Translations under genes and position numbers: made by a program
Part shown: piece by piece, positions 42,391 to 51,257 of the stretch
Layout of the letters: every line of letters begins with the position of its first letter
How positions within the stretch are numbered: the stretch's first letter is position 1
Notes under the pieces: model-generated
What the model saw: only the letters and a program-made list of their open reading frames with translations
Told to the model about the DNA's origin: nothing
The model's database searches: none
NCBI RefSeq assembly: GCF_006352025.1
Contig: NZ_CP040936.1
Coordinates: forward strand, 992,001 to 1,056,000
Origin: Hymenobacter sp. DG01
GTDB taxonomy: Bacteria > Bacteroidota > Bacteroidia > Cytophagales > Hymenobacteraceae
Length of the DNA stretch: 64,000 bases
Reading direction: 5' to 3'

Positions 42391-43699
42391 ATTGCTTGAG
42401 TTTGCGGTAAAGCGTACGCTCGGAAATGCCGAGGTCGTGGGCGGCGTATTTACGTTTGTTGTTGTGCTTTTTGAGGGCCTTGATAATCATTTCCTTTTCC
42501 TTGGCCTCCAAAGAAAGGGTTTCCTCCTCCGTTTCGTGCGGAATGTCTTCCACCCGCTGCACTTCCTCCTCGTAGTCCGTCGTATCGTCCATAGAAAGGT
42601 CGCGCGGACTCAGGATATACTCAGCAGGACCAGTTTCGGGGCTGGCGGGGCGAAGGGGACGGGCCGCCGAACCGTCGTAGGGAGCCACGCTCAGGTTGTT
42701 GAACAGGTGACTGTTCTGGCGCAGCAGCTCCTGGGTTTCCTGGGGGCGCTGCCCGGCCGCGAGGTCGAGAACCAGCTTTTTCAGGTCGGTCATGTCGCGG
42801 CGCATATCGAAGAGAACCTTATACAACAGGTCGCGCTCCGAGTAGGCGTTACCGGCCCCATCAGTGGCAGAGCCGGCGGCGCTTACCAGCATGGGCAGAC
42901 GGCTGCTTTGGTCGGCGGGCAGGTAGCTGCGGAGGCGGCGCGAATCGACCTCCCGCTCTGTTTCCAGCACCGACATCTGCTCGGCCACGTTCTTGAGCTG
43001 GCGGATGTTGCCCGGAAACCGGAAGCGCTGCAGCTCCTGCACCGCATCGGAGGTCAGGCTGATAGGCTTTACCCGGTAGCGGTCGGCAAAATCCGTAGCG
43101 AACTTCCTAAACAGTAGGTAGATATCGTCGCCTCGTTCACGCAATGGTGGAACTGAAATCGGAACGGTGTTGAGGCGGTAGTATAGGTCTTCGCGGAAGC
43201 GGCCTTCGCGCACGGCATCCAGCAGATTCACGTTGGTAGCCGCCACTACCCGCACATCGGTCTTCTGTACTTTCGAGGAGCCGACCCGGATAAATTCGCC
43301 GTTCTCCAACACCCGCAGCAGGCGGGCCTGGGTGCCCAGCGGCATTTCCCCAATCTCATCGAGGAAGATGGTGCCGCCGTTGGTTACCTCGAAATAACCC
43401 TTGCGGGCTTCCTGGGCCCCGGTAAAGGAGCCCTTCTCGTGGCCAAACAGTTCGGAGTCAATGGTGCCCTCTGGAATAGCCCCGCAGTTGATGGCAATGA
43501 ACTGCCCGTGCTTGCGGGGCGAAAGAGCATGGATAATCTTCGAAAATGACTCCTTACCCGAGCCGCTTTCCCCGGTGATAAGCACCGTCATATCCGTCGG
43601 CGCTACCTGCGCGGCCACCTGGATGGCATAGTTCAGCGAGGGAGCATTACCGATAATGCCGAACCGCTGTTTAATAGATTGTATTTCGGAAGGAGTCAA
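42371..43699 (-). CDS. Sigma54-interacting AAA+ transcriptional activator, Fis-type HTH
   Basis: 442 residues. No receiver or GAF domain; the AAA+ domain starts almost at the N-terminus. Walker A is GESGSGKE (43-50), the sigma54-contact loop is GSFTGA (90-95, usual GAFTGA), Walker B is GTIFLDEIGEM (109-119), and the sensor II region is FRFPGNIRQLKNV. A linker of about 130 residues leads to a Fis-like helix-turn-helix (KYAAHDLGISERTLYRKLKQYDL). The absence of a sensor domain suggests control by expression level or by a partner. It overlaps lptE by 20 bases. The gene order miaB-regulator-lptE is common in Bacteroidota (from memory). Confidence 0.92.
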   Translation of the reverse strand: MTPSEIQSIKQRFGIIGNAPSLNYAIQVAAQVAPTDMTVLITGESGSGKESFSKIIHALSPRKHGQFIAINCGAIPEGTIDSELFGHEKGSFTGAQEARKGYFEVTNGGTIFLDEIGEMPLGTQARLLRVLENGEFIRVGSSKVQKTDVRVVAATNVNLLDAVREGRFREDLYYRLNTVPISVPPLRERGDDIYLLFRKFATDFADRYRVKPISLTSDAVQELQRFRFPGNIRQLKNVAEQMSVLETEREVDSRRLRSYLPADQSSRLPMLVSAAGSATDGAGNAYSERDLLYKVLFDMRRDMTDLKKLVLDLAAGQRPQETQELLRQNSHLFNNLSVAPYDGSAARPLRPASPETGPAEYILSPRDLSMDDTTDYEEEVQRVEDIPHETEEETLSLEAKEKEMIIKALKKHNNKRKYAAHDLGISERTLYRKLKQYDLEQA

Positions 43700-43875
43700 G
43701 GTCAGGAGTGGGTTTTCGTGGGATAGACGAAAAAGGGCAGTGGTTTATTTTGCAGAAGACGGACAAGCTTCTCTATCCGGAGATATCCGCCTACTCTGAC
43801 CACAAGAGTCAGCGGCTACCTGCGCAACCATGTACTGCCAACATAGGGGGGAAGTAAGACCAAGATGCCAAGAGC

Positions 43876-45336
43876 CTACACCATTTCTCCGAGCAGCGCC
43901 GCACCCGTGGTGCTAGTAGCCAGCACGTTCACATAATCGCCTTTCTTGGCGGTGCCTTTGGGGAAGATAACCACCTGGTTTTGACTGTTGCGGCCACTAA
44001 GGTGCTCCTGGCTGCGCTTAGAAGGGCCTTCTACCAGCACCTGGTGCACGCGGCCCACCATGCGGGCGTAGCGAGCCCGGGCGTGCAGTTGCTGCCGGTC
44101 AATAATTTCCTGCAAACGACGCTTCTTTACTTCCAGCGGAATATCATCTTCCAGCTTGCGGGCAGCCAGCGTGCCGGGGCGCTCGGAGTAGAAGAAGTTG
44201 TAGCCCATGTCGTACTGCGCGAAGTCGAGCAGGCTCAGGCTGTCCTGGTGTTCTTCCTCGGTTTCGGAGCAGAAGCCGGCAATCATATCGGTGCTGATGG
44301 CGCAGTCTTCACCCAGAATACGGCGAATGGCTTGCACACGCTCCTCGTACCAAGGGCGGTCGTAGGTGCGGTTCATGAGCTTGAGCACGCGCGAGTTACC
44401 GCTTTGGGCGGGCAGGTGAATGTACTTGCAGATGTTCTCGTGGCGCGCCATAGTGTGCAGCACCTCGTCGGTGATGTCCTTGGGGTGGGAGGTGGAGAAG
44501 CGCACCCGCAGCTCGGGGCTTACCAGCGCTACGCGCTCCAGCAGCTGCGCGAAGTTGACCTGCTCCAGGCCATCTTCGGAAGCCCACTTGTATGAGTCCA
44601 CGTTCTGTCCGAGTAGGGTAACTTCCTTGTAGCCCTGGGCCACCAGGTCGAGGGCTTCCTGCACGATGCTGTGGGCGTCGCGGCTCCGCTCGCGGCCCCG
44701 GGTAAAGGGCACCACGCAGAAGGAGCACATGTTGTCGCAGCCACGCATAATGCTGATGAAGGCCGTGATACCATTGGAGTTCAGGCGCACCGGCGTGATG
44801 TCGGCGTAGGTTTCCTCGCGGCTGAGCAGCACGTTTACCGCTTTCTGGCCGCCATCTACCTGCTGAATGAGTTGGGGCAGGTCGCGGTAGGCATCGGGGC
44901 CTACTACCAGGTCCACCAGCTTTTCCTCTTCCAGGAACTTGCTTTTCAGGCGCTCGGCCATGCAGCCCAGCACCCCTACCAGCAGGCCGGGGTTGCGCTT
45001 TTTGTGCCCGTTGATCTGGGCCAGGCGCATGCGCACGGTCTGCTCGGCCTTTTCCCGGATGGAGCAAGTGTTCAGCAGCACCAGGTCGGCACCCTCCAAC
45101 TCCTCGGTGGTGTCGAAACCCTGCTCAAACAGAATGCTAGACACGATTTCGGAATCGGAGAAGTTCATCTGGCAGCCGTAGCTCTCAATGTAGAGCTTGC
45201 GGCTGCGGCCCGTGCGGGTGGCCGGGTTCACGCGCACTTCGCCCGAGGGTTCATGCTCGTGAGTCACCGCCTCAACGGTGGGCGTGGGCAAGGTGGTTTT
45301 ATCGAGGAAGTCGAGGGTAATCAGCGGTTGGGACAT
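43876..45336 (-). CDS. miaB: tRNA-2-methylthio-N6-dimethylallyladenosine synthase MiaB
   Basis: 486 residues. Radical-SAM methylthiotransferase that converts i6A37 to ms2i6A37 in tRNA. The N-terminal UPF0004 domain has [15 protein letters not shown] and [13 protein letters not shown]; the radical-SAM cluster is [10 protein letters not shown] (Cys200, 204, 207); a TRAM domain is at the C-terminus ([18 protein letters not shown]). ATG at 45336 is preferred to an upstream GTG. A TACCTTTG box lies 45 bases upstream. MiaE, which acts on the MiaB product, is at 54478. Confidence 0.96.
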   Translation of the reverse strand: MSQPLITLDFLDKTTLPTPTVEAVTHEHEPSGEVRVNPATRTGRSRKLYIESYGCQMNFSDSEIVSSILFEQGFDTTEELEGADLVLLNTCSIREKAEQTVRMRLAQINGHKKRNPGLLVGVLGCMAERLKSKFLEEEKLVDLVVGPDAYRDLPQLIQQVDGGQKAVNVLLSREETYADITPVRLNSNGITAFISIMRGCDNMCSFCVVPFTRGRERSRDAHSIVQEALDLVAQGYKEVTLLGQNVDSYKWASEDGLEQVNFAQLLERVALVSPELRVRFSTSHPKDITDEVLHTMARHENICKYIHLPAQSGNSRVLKLMNRTYDRPWYEERVQAIRRILGEDCAISTDMIAGFCSETEEEHQDSLSLLDFAQYDMGYNFFYSERPGTLAARKLEDDIPLEVKKRRLQEIIDRQQLHARARYARMVGRVHQVLVEGPSKRSQEHLSGRNSQNQVVIFPKGTAKKGDYVNVLATSTTGAALLGEMV

Positions 45337-45380
45337 GGAAAAGGCCGTAGCAGGCGTCAGCTTCACAATTCAGGGAACGG

Positions 45381-45388
45381 CAAAGGTA
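45381..45388 (-). promoter_or_regulatory. -7 box TACCTTTG for miaB
   Basis: Consensus -7 element 45 bases before the ATG. TGACAGAATGG (45407-45417), also seen upstream of groESL, lies about 20 bases further upstream. Confidence 0.6.
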
Positions 45389-45502
45389 ACGCTTTACTCC
45401 CTAAAATGACAGAATGGCAGGAGAGAGTAACGGAGTAAATAAGTAGCTGAGCAATTACGCCGTCAGTTGCTGCCTGTCTTCATTTGATACTCAGCGAATC
45501 CA

Positions 45503-46786
45503 TTACTCAGCGACTCCCTGACTCTGCCCCAGCACTTCCAAAAGCGCCTGGGCTTTCAGCAGACACTCCTCGTACTCGCGCTCCGGCACTGAGTCGTAGG
45601 TGATGGCCGAGCCAACCTGGAAGGAGAGGTAACCGGTATCCTGGCGGTACTGCAGGCTGCGGATAACCACGTTAAAGTCTAAGTCGCCGGAGGGTAGCAC
45701 GTAGCCGATGCTGCCGCTGTAGAGGCCCCGGCGGCTGTGCTCGTAGTGCTCAATTAGCTCCATGGCCCTAATTTTCGGCGCGCCGGTCATCGAACCCATG
45801 GGAAAAGTTGCCCGCAGGACATCCACCAAGTCCACTTCGGGACGGACCTGGGCCTGCACGGTGGATATCATCTGCCAAACGTGGCGGAAGGGGTAGAGGC
45901 CGAACAGCTCCGGCACCTGCACGCTGCCAGTCCGGGCCACGCGGGCGAGGTCGTTGCGCACCAAATCCACAATCATCAGGTTTTCAGCGCGCTCCTTCTC
46001 GTCATGAAGCAGGGCTAGGCGTTGTTCTTGGTCGGCGACAGGGGTAGCGCCCCGGCGAATGGTGCCCTTGATGGGCTGAGAAAGCAGCGTATCTCCTTGT
46101 CGCCGCAGAAACCGCTCGGGTGAGGCGCAGAGCAGGTAATGGTCGTGGTGACGGTAGAAGCCGGCGAAGGGGGTAGGCGAGGCCTGTTGCAACTGCAAAA
46201 ACACCTCTACCGGGCTCAGCTGCACATTTTCGGCGTAAAACTCCTGGCACAGATTGAGCTCGTACACCTCCCCATCCAGAATATCGTTCTGCACGGCGCG
46301 CACGGCGGTCAGGTACTCCGCACGGGGCATGCGCGGGCGGAGCGTCGGGGTTGGGGCTAGAACTGGGGGTAGCAAGGGCTTCGCCAGAATGTGCTGCAGC
46401 ACGACACCCGGGTTGGGAGCATGGATTTCCAGCGTTGCCTCCTGCCACTGGAGCCAGACTTCGGGAGTAAAAAAATGCAGGTTAGGCCAAGCCAGCCCAT
46501 AAGGGTTATTGCTGTGCAGGGCTTCTATCTCATTCTTGACATCGTAGGTAATAAAGCCACAGCGGGGCGCCGAGCCCGGCACCGAAGCCAGCCAGCTTCG
46601 AAGCTCCGGGAGGGTGGCGGGCGCGGTACCGGTCTGCGTTGCTACCCCCAGCAGGCGGCGAAACGGCCCACCCGGATAGAGCAGGTCGTTGGGCTCGAAA
46701 TAAGCGCAATGCGGAAAGCCGGCGGCCCAGTGCAGCGCCCGGGCACGAAAGTCAGCGGGAAGATCAGTGAGCGGAAGGGTAAGCAC
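45503..46786 (-). CDS. pabB: Aminodeoxychorismate synthase component I (PabB-like)
   Basis: 427 residues, chorismate-binding enzyme family. The PIKGTIRRG motif is the catalytic-lysine signature of PabB (anthranilate synthases have a different residue here), and DLVRNDLARV, TFPMGSMTGAPK, GLYSGSIGY and FQVGSAITYDS complete the family. With a glutamine amidotransferase partner it converts chorismate to 4-amino-4-deoxychorismate for folate synthesis; no partner is in the window. The start is a GTG at 46786 just four bases after a TACCTTTG box. No better start is seen. Confidence 0.88.
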   Translation of the reverse strand: MLTLPLTDLPADFRARALHWAAGFPHCAYFEPNDLLYPGGPFRRLLGVATQTGTAPATLPELRSWLASVPGSAPRCGFITYDVKNEIEALHSNNPYGLAWPNLHFFTPEVWLQWQEATLEIHAPNPGVVLQHILAKPLLPPVLAPTPTLRPRMPRAEYLTAVRAVQNDILDGEVYELNLCQEFYAENVQLSPVEVFLQLQQASPTPFAGFYRHHDHYLLCASPERFLRRQGDTLLSQPIKGTIRRGATPVADQEQRLALLHDEKERAENLMIVDLVRNDLARVARTGSVQVPELFGLYPFRHVWQMISTVQAQVRPEVDLVDVLRATFPMGSMTGAPKIRAMELIEHYEHSRRGLYSGSIGYVLPSGDLDFNVVIRSLQYRQDTGYLSFQVGSAITYDSVPEREYEECLLKAQALLEVLGQSQGVAE

Positions 46787-46790
46787 AAGG

Positions 46791-46798
46791 CAAAGGTA
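46791..46798 (-). promoter_or_regulatory. -7 box TACCTTTG immediately before pabB
   Basis: Box, CCTT spacer, then GTG. Together with rsmE and the small lipoprotein this suggests leaderless transcripts. Confidence 0.5.
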
Positions 46799-46888
46799 GC
46801 AGGCAGACGCGGCCGCAAGGCGGCCTAAGTCTGCCCGTCAGACTACATCTGGCCTACCCCCGCCGAGCGGTTAAATGTATTTTGGAGG

Positions 46889-48403
46889 TTACTCCAACTC
46901 CTTGAGAGCCAGCTTGGCTTTGGTGTCGGTGCTGTTCTTGTACTCGTGCTTGGGGTAGCTGAGGGCTTTCTGGAAATAAGTTTTCGCCGTATTCTTCTGT
47001 CCCTCCAACTGGTAGAGGTAGCCTAACTGCAGCGCCGACTGCGGGGCGAAATAGTACGGCGCGTTGCCGGCCAGCGCAATGGTGCGGGCATAGAATAGCC
47101 GGGCCGAATCGGGGCGGCCGACCAGGTGCCAGGCCCGGGCCAGGCGGTAGGGCTCCTCCAGCCGGTCGCGCAGGGGGGTGGCGGAGGTAGCGTGGAAGCC
47201 GCTAAGCGTGGTTAAGGCCTCCCGATAATAGCCGCCGTCAATCTGCAGGCGGGCGCGGGTGAGGAGCTTGTGCAGCGGCTGCTTGTCCTCAAAAAATCGT
47301 TGGGCGTAGGTGTCTTCTTCCAGCACAGTGCGGCCCCCGGCCCCAATGCGCCGCCGGTACTGCCCGGCGCTGGTTGCGTCGCCACTCAGCCAGGCCGCCA
47401 GATACAACTTGAAATAGGCGTCTTTGCGGTAATGCTGGCCCTGGTATTCTGCCAGAAAGATCTGGTTGGCGCGGGCAGAAGCAGCGTACTGGCCTTGGTA
47501 GAGCAGCAAATCAGCGGCCATGTGGTGCAGATAGGGCAGGGGCAGGTAGGCGGGGCCAGTGGGGCGGACGCGGTAGGCGGCCAAGGCGACTTCGGTATGG
47601 TGCTGCTTTTTGTGCTGACTAACCAGCAAGTAGCTCAGCAGCAGATTGTCGGGCTGCTGTCGATGCAGGGTTTGGATGAGGGTGAGGGCCGCCTCGGGCT
47701 GCTTGTAGTAGGTTTCTTCCAGCAAAGCCAGAATCAGGCGGGCCTCCAACTGGAAGTCGTTGGGCTGAGTGGCGGCCAGACGTAGGTTATGCAAACCGGC
47801 CTCCACGCTGCCCGGTAGTCCCAGCAGCTTCAGAAACCAGCGGTACGACTCCGGCAGGGACCCAATAAAAAACTGCATCATGCCCAGGGTTTTGCGCGCC
47901 GGCAGGTACTGAGGGTAGCGGCGTACTACCTGCTGCATCTGCTGGTAGCTCTGGCGCAAACTCCAGGCGCCCTGCACCTCATGCCCGAACACTACCTGCG
48001 CGGCCGCCTGGTGCAGCCTAATTTCGGCCCGGGCGTACTCACGCAGGGCTCCGGTTTCCGCGGATTTCTCCAGCAGAGCAAGGCGGCGGTCCTGGGCCGC
48101 CACGGTAGCTTGGTAGCGGCTGGCATCCTGGCTGACTAACAGCTCCGTAATGTCCAGGCAGTCTTGTACCAGCAGGGTGCCGGTATCGGTGCCTTTCAGC
48201 AAGGCCCGGGCCGTGGCCGGTCGCATTTTCAGCACCTCAGCGTAGGCGCGGGCCTGGGTGGGCGTGAGGACGGACGCGGATGCGGTTTCTGCCTGAGGTT
48301 CGCCGAGGGCTTCGCTGAGAACCGCAGAGCACAGGAGCAGAAGCCAGAACAGCCTCCGCGCTCCTCGGCGCAATCCTGGGCGAACCTCAGCGGGAAATTT
48401 CAT
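46889..48403 (-). CDS. TPR-repeat protein, probably exported
   Basis: 504 residues. Signal peptide (RRLFWLLLLCSAVLSEALG) followed by a helical repeat protein. Recognisable TPR-like segments include YLPARKTLGMMQFFIGSL, AGLHNLRLAATQPNDFQLE, and near the end APQSALQLGYLYQLEGQKNTAKTYFQKAL. Probably a periplasmic scaffold; partners unknown. ATG at 48403 lies only four bases after the poly-T end of the terminator of the upstream gene, so expression depends on read-through or an unseen promoter. Confidence 0.82.
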   Translation of the reverse strand: MKFPAEVRPGLRRGARRLFWLLLLCSAVLSEALGEPQAETASASVLTPTQARAYAEVLKMRPATARALLKGTDTGTLLVQDCLDITELLVSQDASRYQATVAAQDRRLALLEKSAETGALREYARAEIRLHQAAAQVVFGHEVQGAWSLRQSYQQMQQVVRRYPQYLPARKTLGMMQFFIGSLPESYRWFLKLLGLPGSVEAGLHNLRLAATQPNDFQLEARLILALLEETYYKQPEAALTLIQTLHRQQPDNLLLSYLLVSQHKKQHHTEVALAAYRVRPTGPAYLPLPYLHHMAADLLLYQGQYAASARANQIFLAEYQGQHYRKDAYFKLYLAAWLSGDATSAGQYRRRIGAGGRTVLEEDTYAQRFFEDKQPLHKLLTRARLQIDGGYYREALTTLSGFHATSATPLRDRLEEPYRLARAWHLVGRPDSARLFYARTIALAGNAPYYFAPQSALQLGYLYQLEGQKNTAKTYFQKALSYPKHEYKNSTDTKAKLALKELE

Positions 48404-48406
48404 AGG

Positions 48407-48440
48407 CAAAAAAAGAACGGCCCCGAAACAAGGCCGTTCT
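48407..48440 (-). terminator. Terminator of the zinc-ribbon gene
   Basis: AGAACGGCC (48414-48422) pairs with GGCCGTTCT (48432-48440), and a run of A residues on the plus strand (T run in the transcript) follows. Confidence 0.85.
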
Positions 48441-48462
48441 CTTCTAAAAAGGTCAGGACAAC

Positions 48463-49212
48463 TTAGGCGGTACGAGCCTCTACGTCGGCCAGAACGCGGC
48501 CGCAGTGCTCGCACACGATGATTTTCTTGTGGGCGATGATGTCGGCCTGGCGCTGGGGCGGAACGGTGTTGAAGCAGCCGCCGCAGGCGTCACGCTTTAC
48601 TGTTACCACGGCCAGACCGTTGCGCACGTTGCCGCGGATGCGGGTGTAGGCCATCAGCAGGCGCTCTTCTACCGGCTGAACGGCCGTAGAACGCTCGTCC
48701 ATGAGCTTTTGCTCATCGGCTTCGCTTTCGCTCACGATGGTTTCCAACTCCGACTTCTTATTGTCGAGGTCTTTCTTGCGCTCTTCCAGACGCTGCTTGG
48801 TGCCGCTGATTTCGGTGTTCTTCAGCTCAATCTGGTACTGAGCTTCTTTGATCTTCTTTTCCGAAATCTGGATTTCCAGCTTCTGCAGCTCGATTTCCTT
48901 GGCAATAGCCTCGTACTCACGGTTGTTGCGTACGTTCTGCTGCTGGTCTTCGTAGCGCTTGATCAGGCCATCGGCGTCTTTGGCGTTCTGCTTGCGCTGC
49001 TTGATCTGGTCGTTGAGGGCGGCAATTTCCTCGTCGAATTTGCCTACGCGCACCTCATAGCCCGCAATTTCGTCCTCCAGGTCCCGAACTTCTTCGGGCA
49101 GGTCGCCGCGCACGCGCCGGATTTCGTCCAGTTGCGAGTCAATGCGCTGCAGGTTCAGAAGGGCTTCCAGCTTACTGGCAACGGGGGTTTCCGCGGAGGG
49201 ATTAGAAATCAT
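48463..49212 (-). CDS. C4-type zinc-ribbon coiled-coil protein (CT398/HP0958-like)
   Basis: 249 residues. A long antiparallel coiled coil fills residues about 15-185 (LQRIDSQLDEIRRVRGDLPE, then KRYEDQQQNVRNNREYEAIA). The C-terminal zinc ribbon has CGGC and, 19 residues later, CEHC (DACGGCFNTVPPQ and IIVCEHCGRVL). The family is proposed to act in RNA or protein quality control, and to bind sigma54 in some bacteria (HP0958/FlgZ); here the role is unknown. Its ATG overlaps the nif3 stop by 11 bases, so the two are translationally coupled. Confidence 0.9.
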   Translation of the reverse strand: MISNPSAETPVASKLEALLNLQRIDSQLDEIRRVRGDLPEEVRDLEDEIAGYEVRVGKFDEEIAALNDQIKQRKQNAKDADGLIKRYEDQQQNVRNNREYEAIAKEIELQKLEIQISEKKIKEAQYQIELKNTEISGTKQRLEERKKDLDNKKSELETIVSESEADEQKLMDERSTAVQPVEERLLMAYTRIRGNVRNGLAVVTVKRDACGGCFNTVPPQRQADIIAHKKIIVCEHCGRVLADVEARTA

Positions 49213-50302
49213 AACGGACGGGGTTGGTAAGAGTCTCAGCAATGAAGAGCGCAAAAGTACTTCCAAAGTTGCCCATAAGCAAATCCCGGAAGATTTCGCC
49301 GGTGAACTGCTCGCTCTCAAAATGGCCTACGTCGCAGAGCAGCAAACGGCCTTCGGCGGCAAAATATTCGTGGTATTTCAGGTCGCCGGTGACGTAGGCA
49401 TCGGCCCCGGCCGCGCGGGCTTTGCCAATCAGGAAACTGCCGGCTCCGCCGCACAGGGCCACTCTCTGGATGGGCTGCCCGAACTCCGTGTGCTTTACCA
49501 CGGGCACGCCCAGGGCCTGCTTCAGACGCTGCCGGAACTCCGGGGGGCTTAGTGGCTCGGGCAAGTCGCCCACCATACCAGAGCCTACGTCCTGGTTGGT
49601 GTTTTCCAGCTTCACGATTTCGTAGGCCACCTCCTCGTAGGGGTGGGCTTGGCGCAAGGCCCGCAGGGCGGTTTGCTGCAGGTGTAGGGGTAGGAGCACT
49701 TCTACCCGCTCCTCGCGCACAACCTCAGCTTCCCCGCGCCGGCCAATAAACGGGTCGGTACCGGCGCCGGGCGTGAAGGTGCCGGTGCCTTCGGTGCGGA
49801 AGCTGCACTCGGAGTAGTCGCCGACCTGGCCCGCGCCGGCTTGGTAAAGGGCCTGCAGAACAGCTTCGGTATGCGCGGGCGGAACGTAGGTAATCAGCTT
49901 GGCCAGCAAGCCGGGTTTGGGGTCGAGGATGCGCAGGTTGGTAAGGCCCAGCTTTTCGGCCAGCTTGCGGTTTACGCCGTGCCGCACGTTGTCGAGGTTG
50001 GTGTGGGCGGCGTACAGGGCCACATCGTGCCGGATGGCCTTGAGCAGGGTTTGCTCTACCTCGTTGGCGCCAGTCAGGCGCTTCAGCGGCTTGAAAATGA
50101 GCGGATGGTGGGCCACTACCACGTTGCAGCCGCGACGCAGGGCCTCATCTACCACGGCCGGGGTGCAGTCCAGAGCAATCAGCACGCCGCGTACTTCCAT
50201 CTGCGGGTCGCCGCACTGCAGGCCGGCGTTGTCGTAGGATTCCTGGTAGGCGAGGGGCGCGGCCCGCTCCAGCACGCGCATAAGGTCTTGGACTGTAGGC
50301 AT
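49202..50302 (-). CDS. Nif3-like dinuclear metal centre hexameric protein
   Basis: 366 residues, the long form with an inserted PII-like domain. Metal-site motifs: VVAHHPLIFKPLKRL, AAHTNLDNVRHGVN, and, near the C-terminus, YVTGDLKYHEYFAAEG and CDVGHFESEQF. The central insertion (KLITYVPPAHTEAVLQALYQ to YEIVKL) is the typical PII-like domain. Often annotated GTP cyclohydrolase I type 2, but the true activity is unresolved. Operon with the downstream zinc-ribbon gene, an arrangement widespread in bacteria. Confidence 0.93.
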   Translation of the reverse strand: MPTVQDLMRVLERAAPLAYQESYDNAGLQCGDPQMEVRGVLIALDCTPAVVDEALRRGCNVVVAHHPLIFKPLKRLTGANEVEQTLLKAIRHDVALYAAHTNLDNVRHGVNRKLAEKLGLTNLRILDPKPGLLAKLITYVPPAHTEAVLQALYQAGAGQVGDYSECSFRTEGTGTFTPGAGTDPFIGRRGEAEVVREERVEVLLPLHLQQTALRALRQAHPYEEVAYEIVKLENTNQDVGSGMVGDLPEPLSPPEFRQRLKQALGVPVVKHTEFGQPIQRVALCGGAGSFLIGKARAAGADAYVTGDLKYHEYFAAEGRLLLCDVGHFESEQFTGEIFRDLLMGNFGSTFALFIAETLTNPVRYDF

Positions 50303-50377
50303 GGGTAGGAAATAGATTGTATGCGGGAAATGAGGTAGCCTCGGTCAACCAGCAGTCGTTACCAAAGAGGTGCTGAG

Positions 50378-51070
50378 CTAACCCCGGTGCATATTTCCCA
50401 CATTTCCGGCACTCTGCAAGGTTTCTACATAGAGAGCCACGTTTTCAGCAAGGTGGCGGCGCTTGTACTGCATCAGGTAGCGGGGGTGGTCGAGGATGTG
50501 CAGCTGCTCGAACAGCCCAAGCTCTTTATGGAGTCGGGTGAAGTATTGCCCGTTGCGGCGACCCAGGCAGATGGCCGCGTGGCGTGCCAGGCCTACTTCC
50601 TCCACCAACTGCTTCATGCCCTGCTGAATGGTAGGCCACAACGCGGCCGTAACCGCCGGCGAATCATAGAAGTTATAGTTCAGCCCGTTGCGCAGCAAAA
50701 CCAGGGGGTAGAGGGAGCCCAGGTAGAACTGCTCGTAGAACGCCGCTGGCCCGCCCATGGCCGTTACCACGGCCTGCATGAACTCGCTGGAAGGCTCCCG
50801 GCGGCGCGGTAAATCATTTTCAATGCCCCAGGCAGCCAGCGCAACGGGGTCAGTAAAGGCTACGCCGGTGCGGCCGTTGCCCAGGCGGCCGGGGTTGATG
50901 CCCAGCACGGCCACACGGGGCTGGTTGCCGGTGTAGTACTGCCGGGCAAACCGCGTGAACAGGCCCAAAGGTGTGGGGTCCAAGTAGGGGCTGAACGCCT
51001 GTACGTTTTCGGGCAGTGGTGGGGGTAGGGGAAACTCAGTCAGAAAGCGCAGCAGGCGGTCAGCGAACAT
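50378..51070 (-). CDS. SMUG2-like uracil-DNA glycosylase family protein (DUF4918)
   Basis: 230 residues. The glycosylase fold is indicated by RVAVLGINPGRLGNGRTGVAF (active-site GINPG loop) and ILDHPRYLMQYKRR (HPR motif that inserts into the DNA helix). SMUG2-type enzymes excise uracil, and in part other deaminated bases, from DNA. ATG at 51070 fits the family; upstream sequence does not. It is divergent from lpxK. Confidence 0.87.
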   Translation of the reverse strand: MFADRLLRFLTEFPLPPPLPENVQAFSPYLDPTPLGLFTRFARQYYTGNQPRVAVLGINPGRLGNGRTGVAFTDPVALAAWGIENDLPRRREPSSEFMQAVVTAMGGPAAFYEQFYLGSLYPLVLLRNGLNYNFYDSPAVTAALWPTIQQGMKQLVEEVGLARHAAICLGRRNGQYFTRLHKELGLFEQLHILDHPRYLMQYKRRHLAENVALYVETLQSAGNVGNMHRG

Positions 51071-51226
51071 ACAGGAGCACGAAGTAGTGGGGTACTTTGT
51101 ACGGTAAACCGGCGGGTTCCGCTTAAACAGCCCGTCAGTCAGCTCCCGCGGCCATTTTCTACGAAAATATTCCCGCCTAATACGGGTTGCGTAGGGCCAA
51201 GCCCTCGCAAGCTGTCCGTAACCCGC

Positions 51227-51234
51227 TACTTTTG
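51227..51234 (+). promoter_or_regulatory. -7 box TACTTTTG for lpxK
   Basis: Consensus -7 element, 31 bases before the ATG at 51258. Confidence 0.55.
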
Positions 51235-51257
51235 CGCCTCTCCTTACTGCCTGCCCC

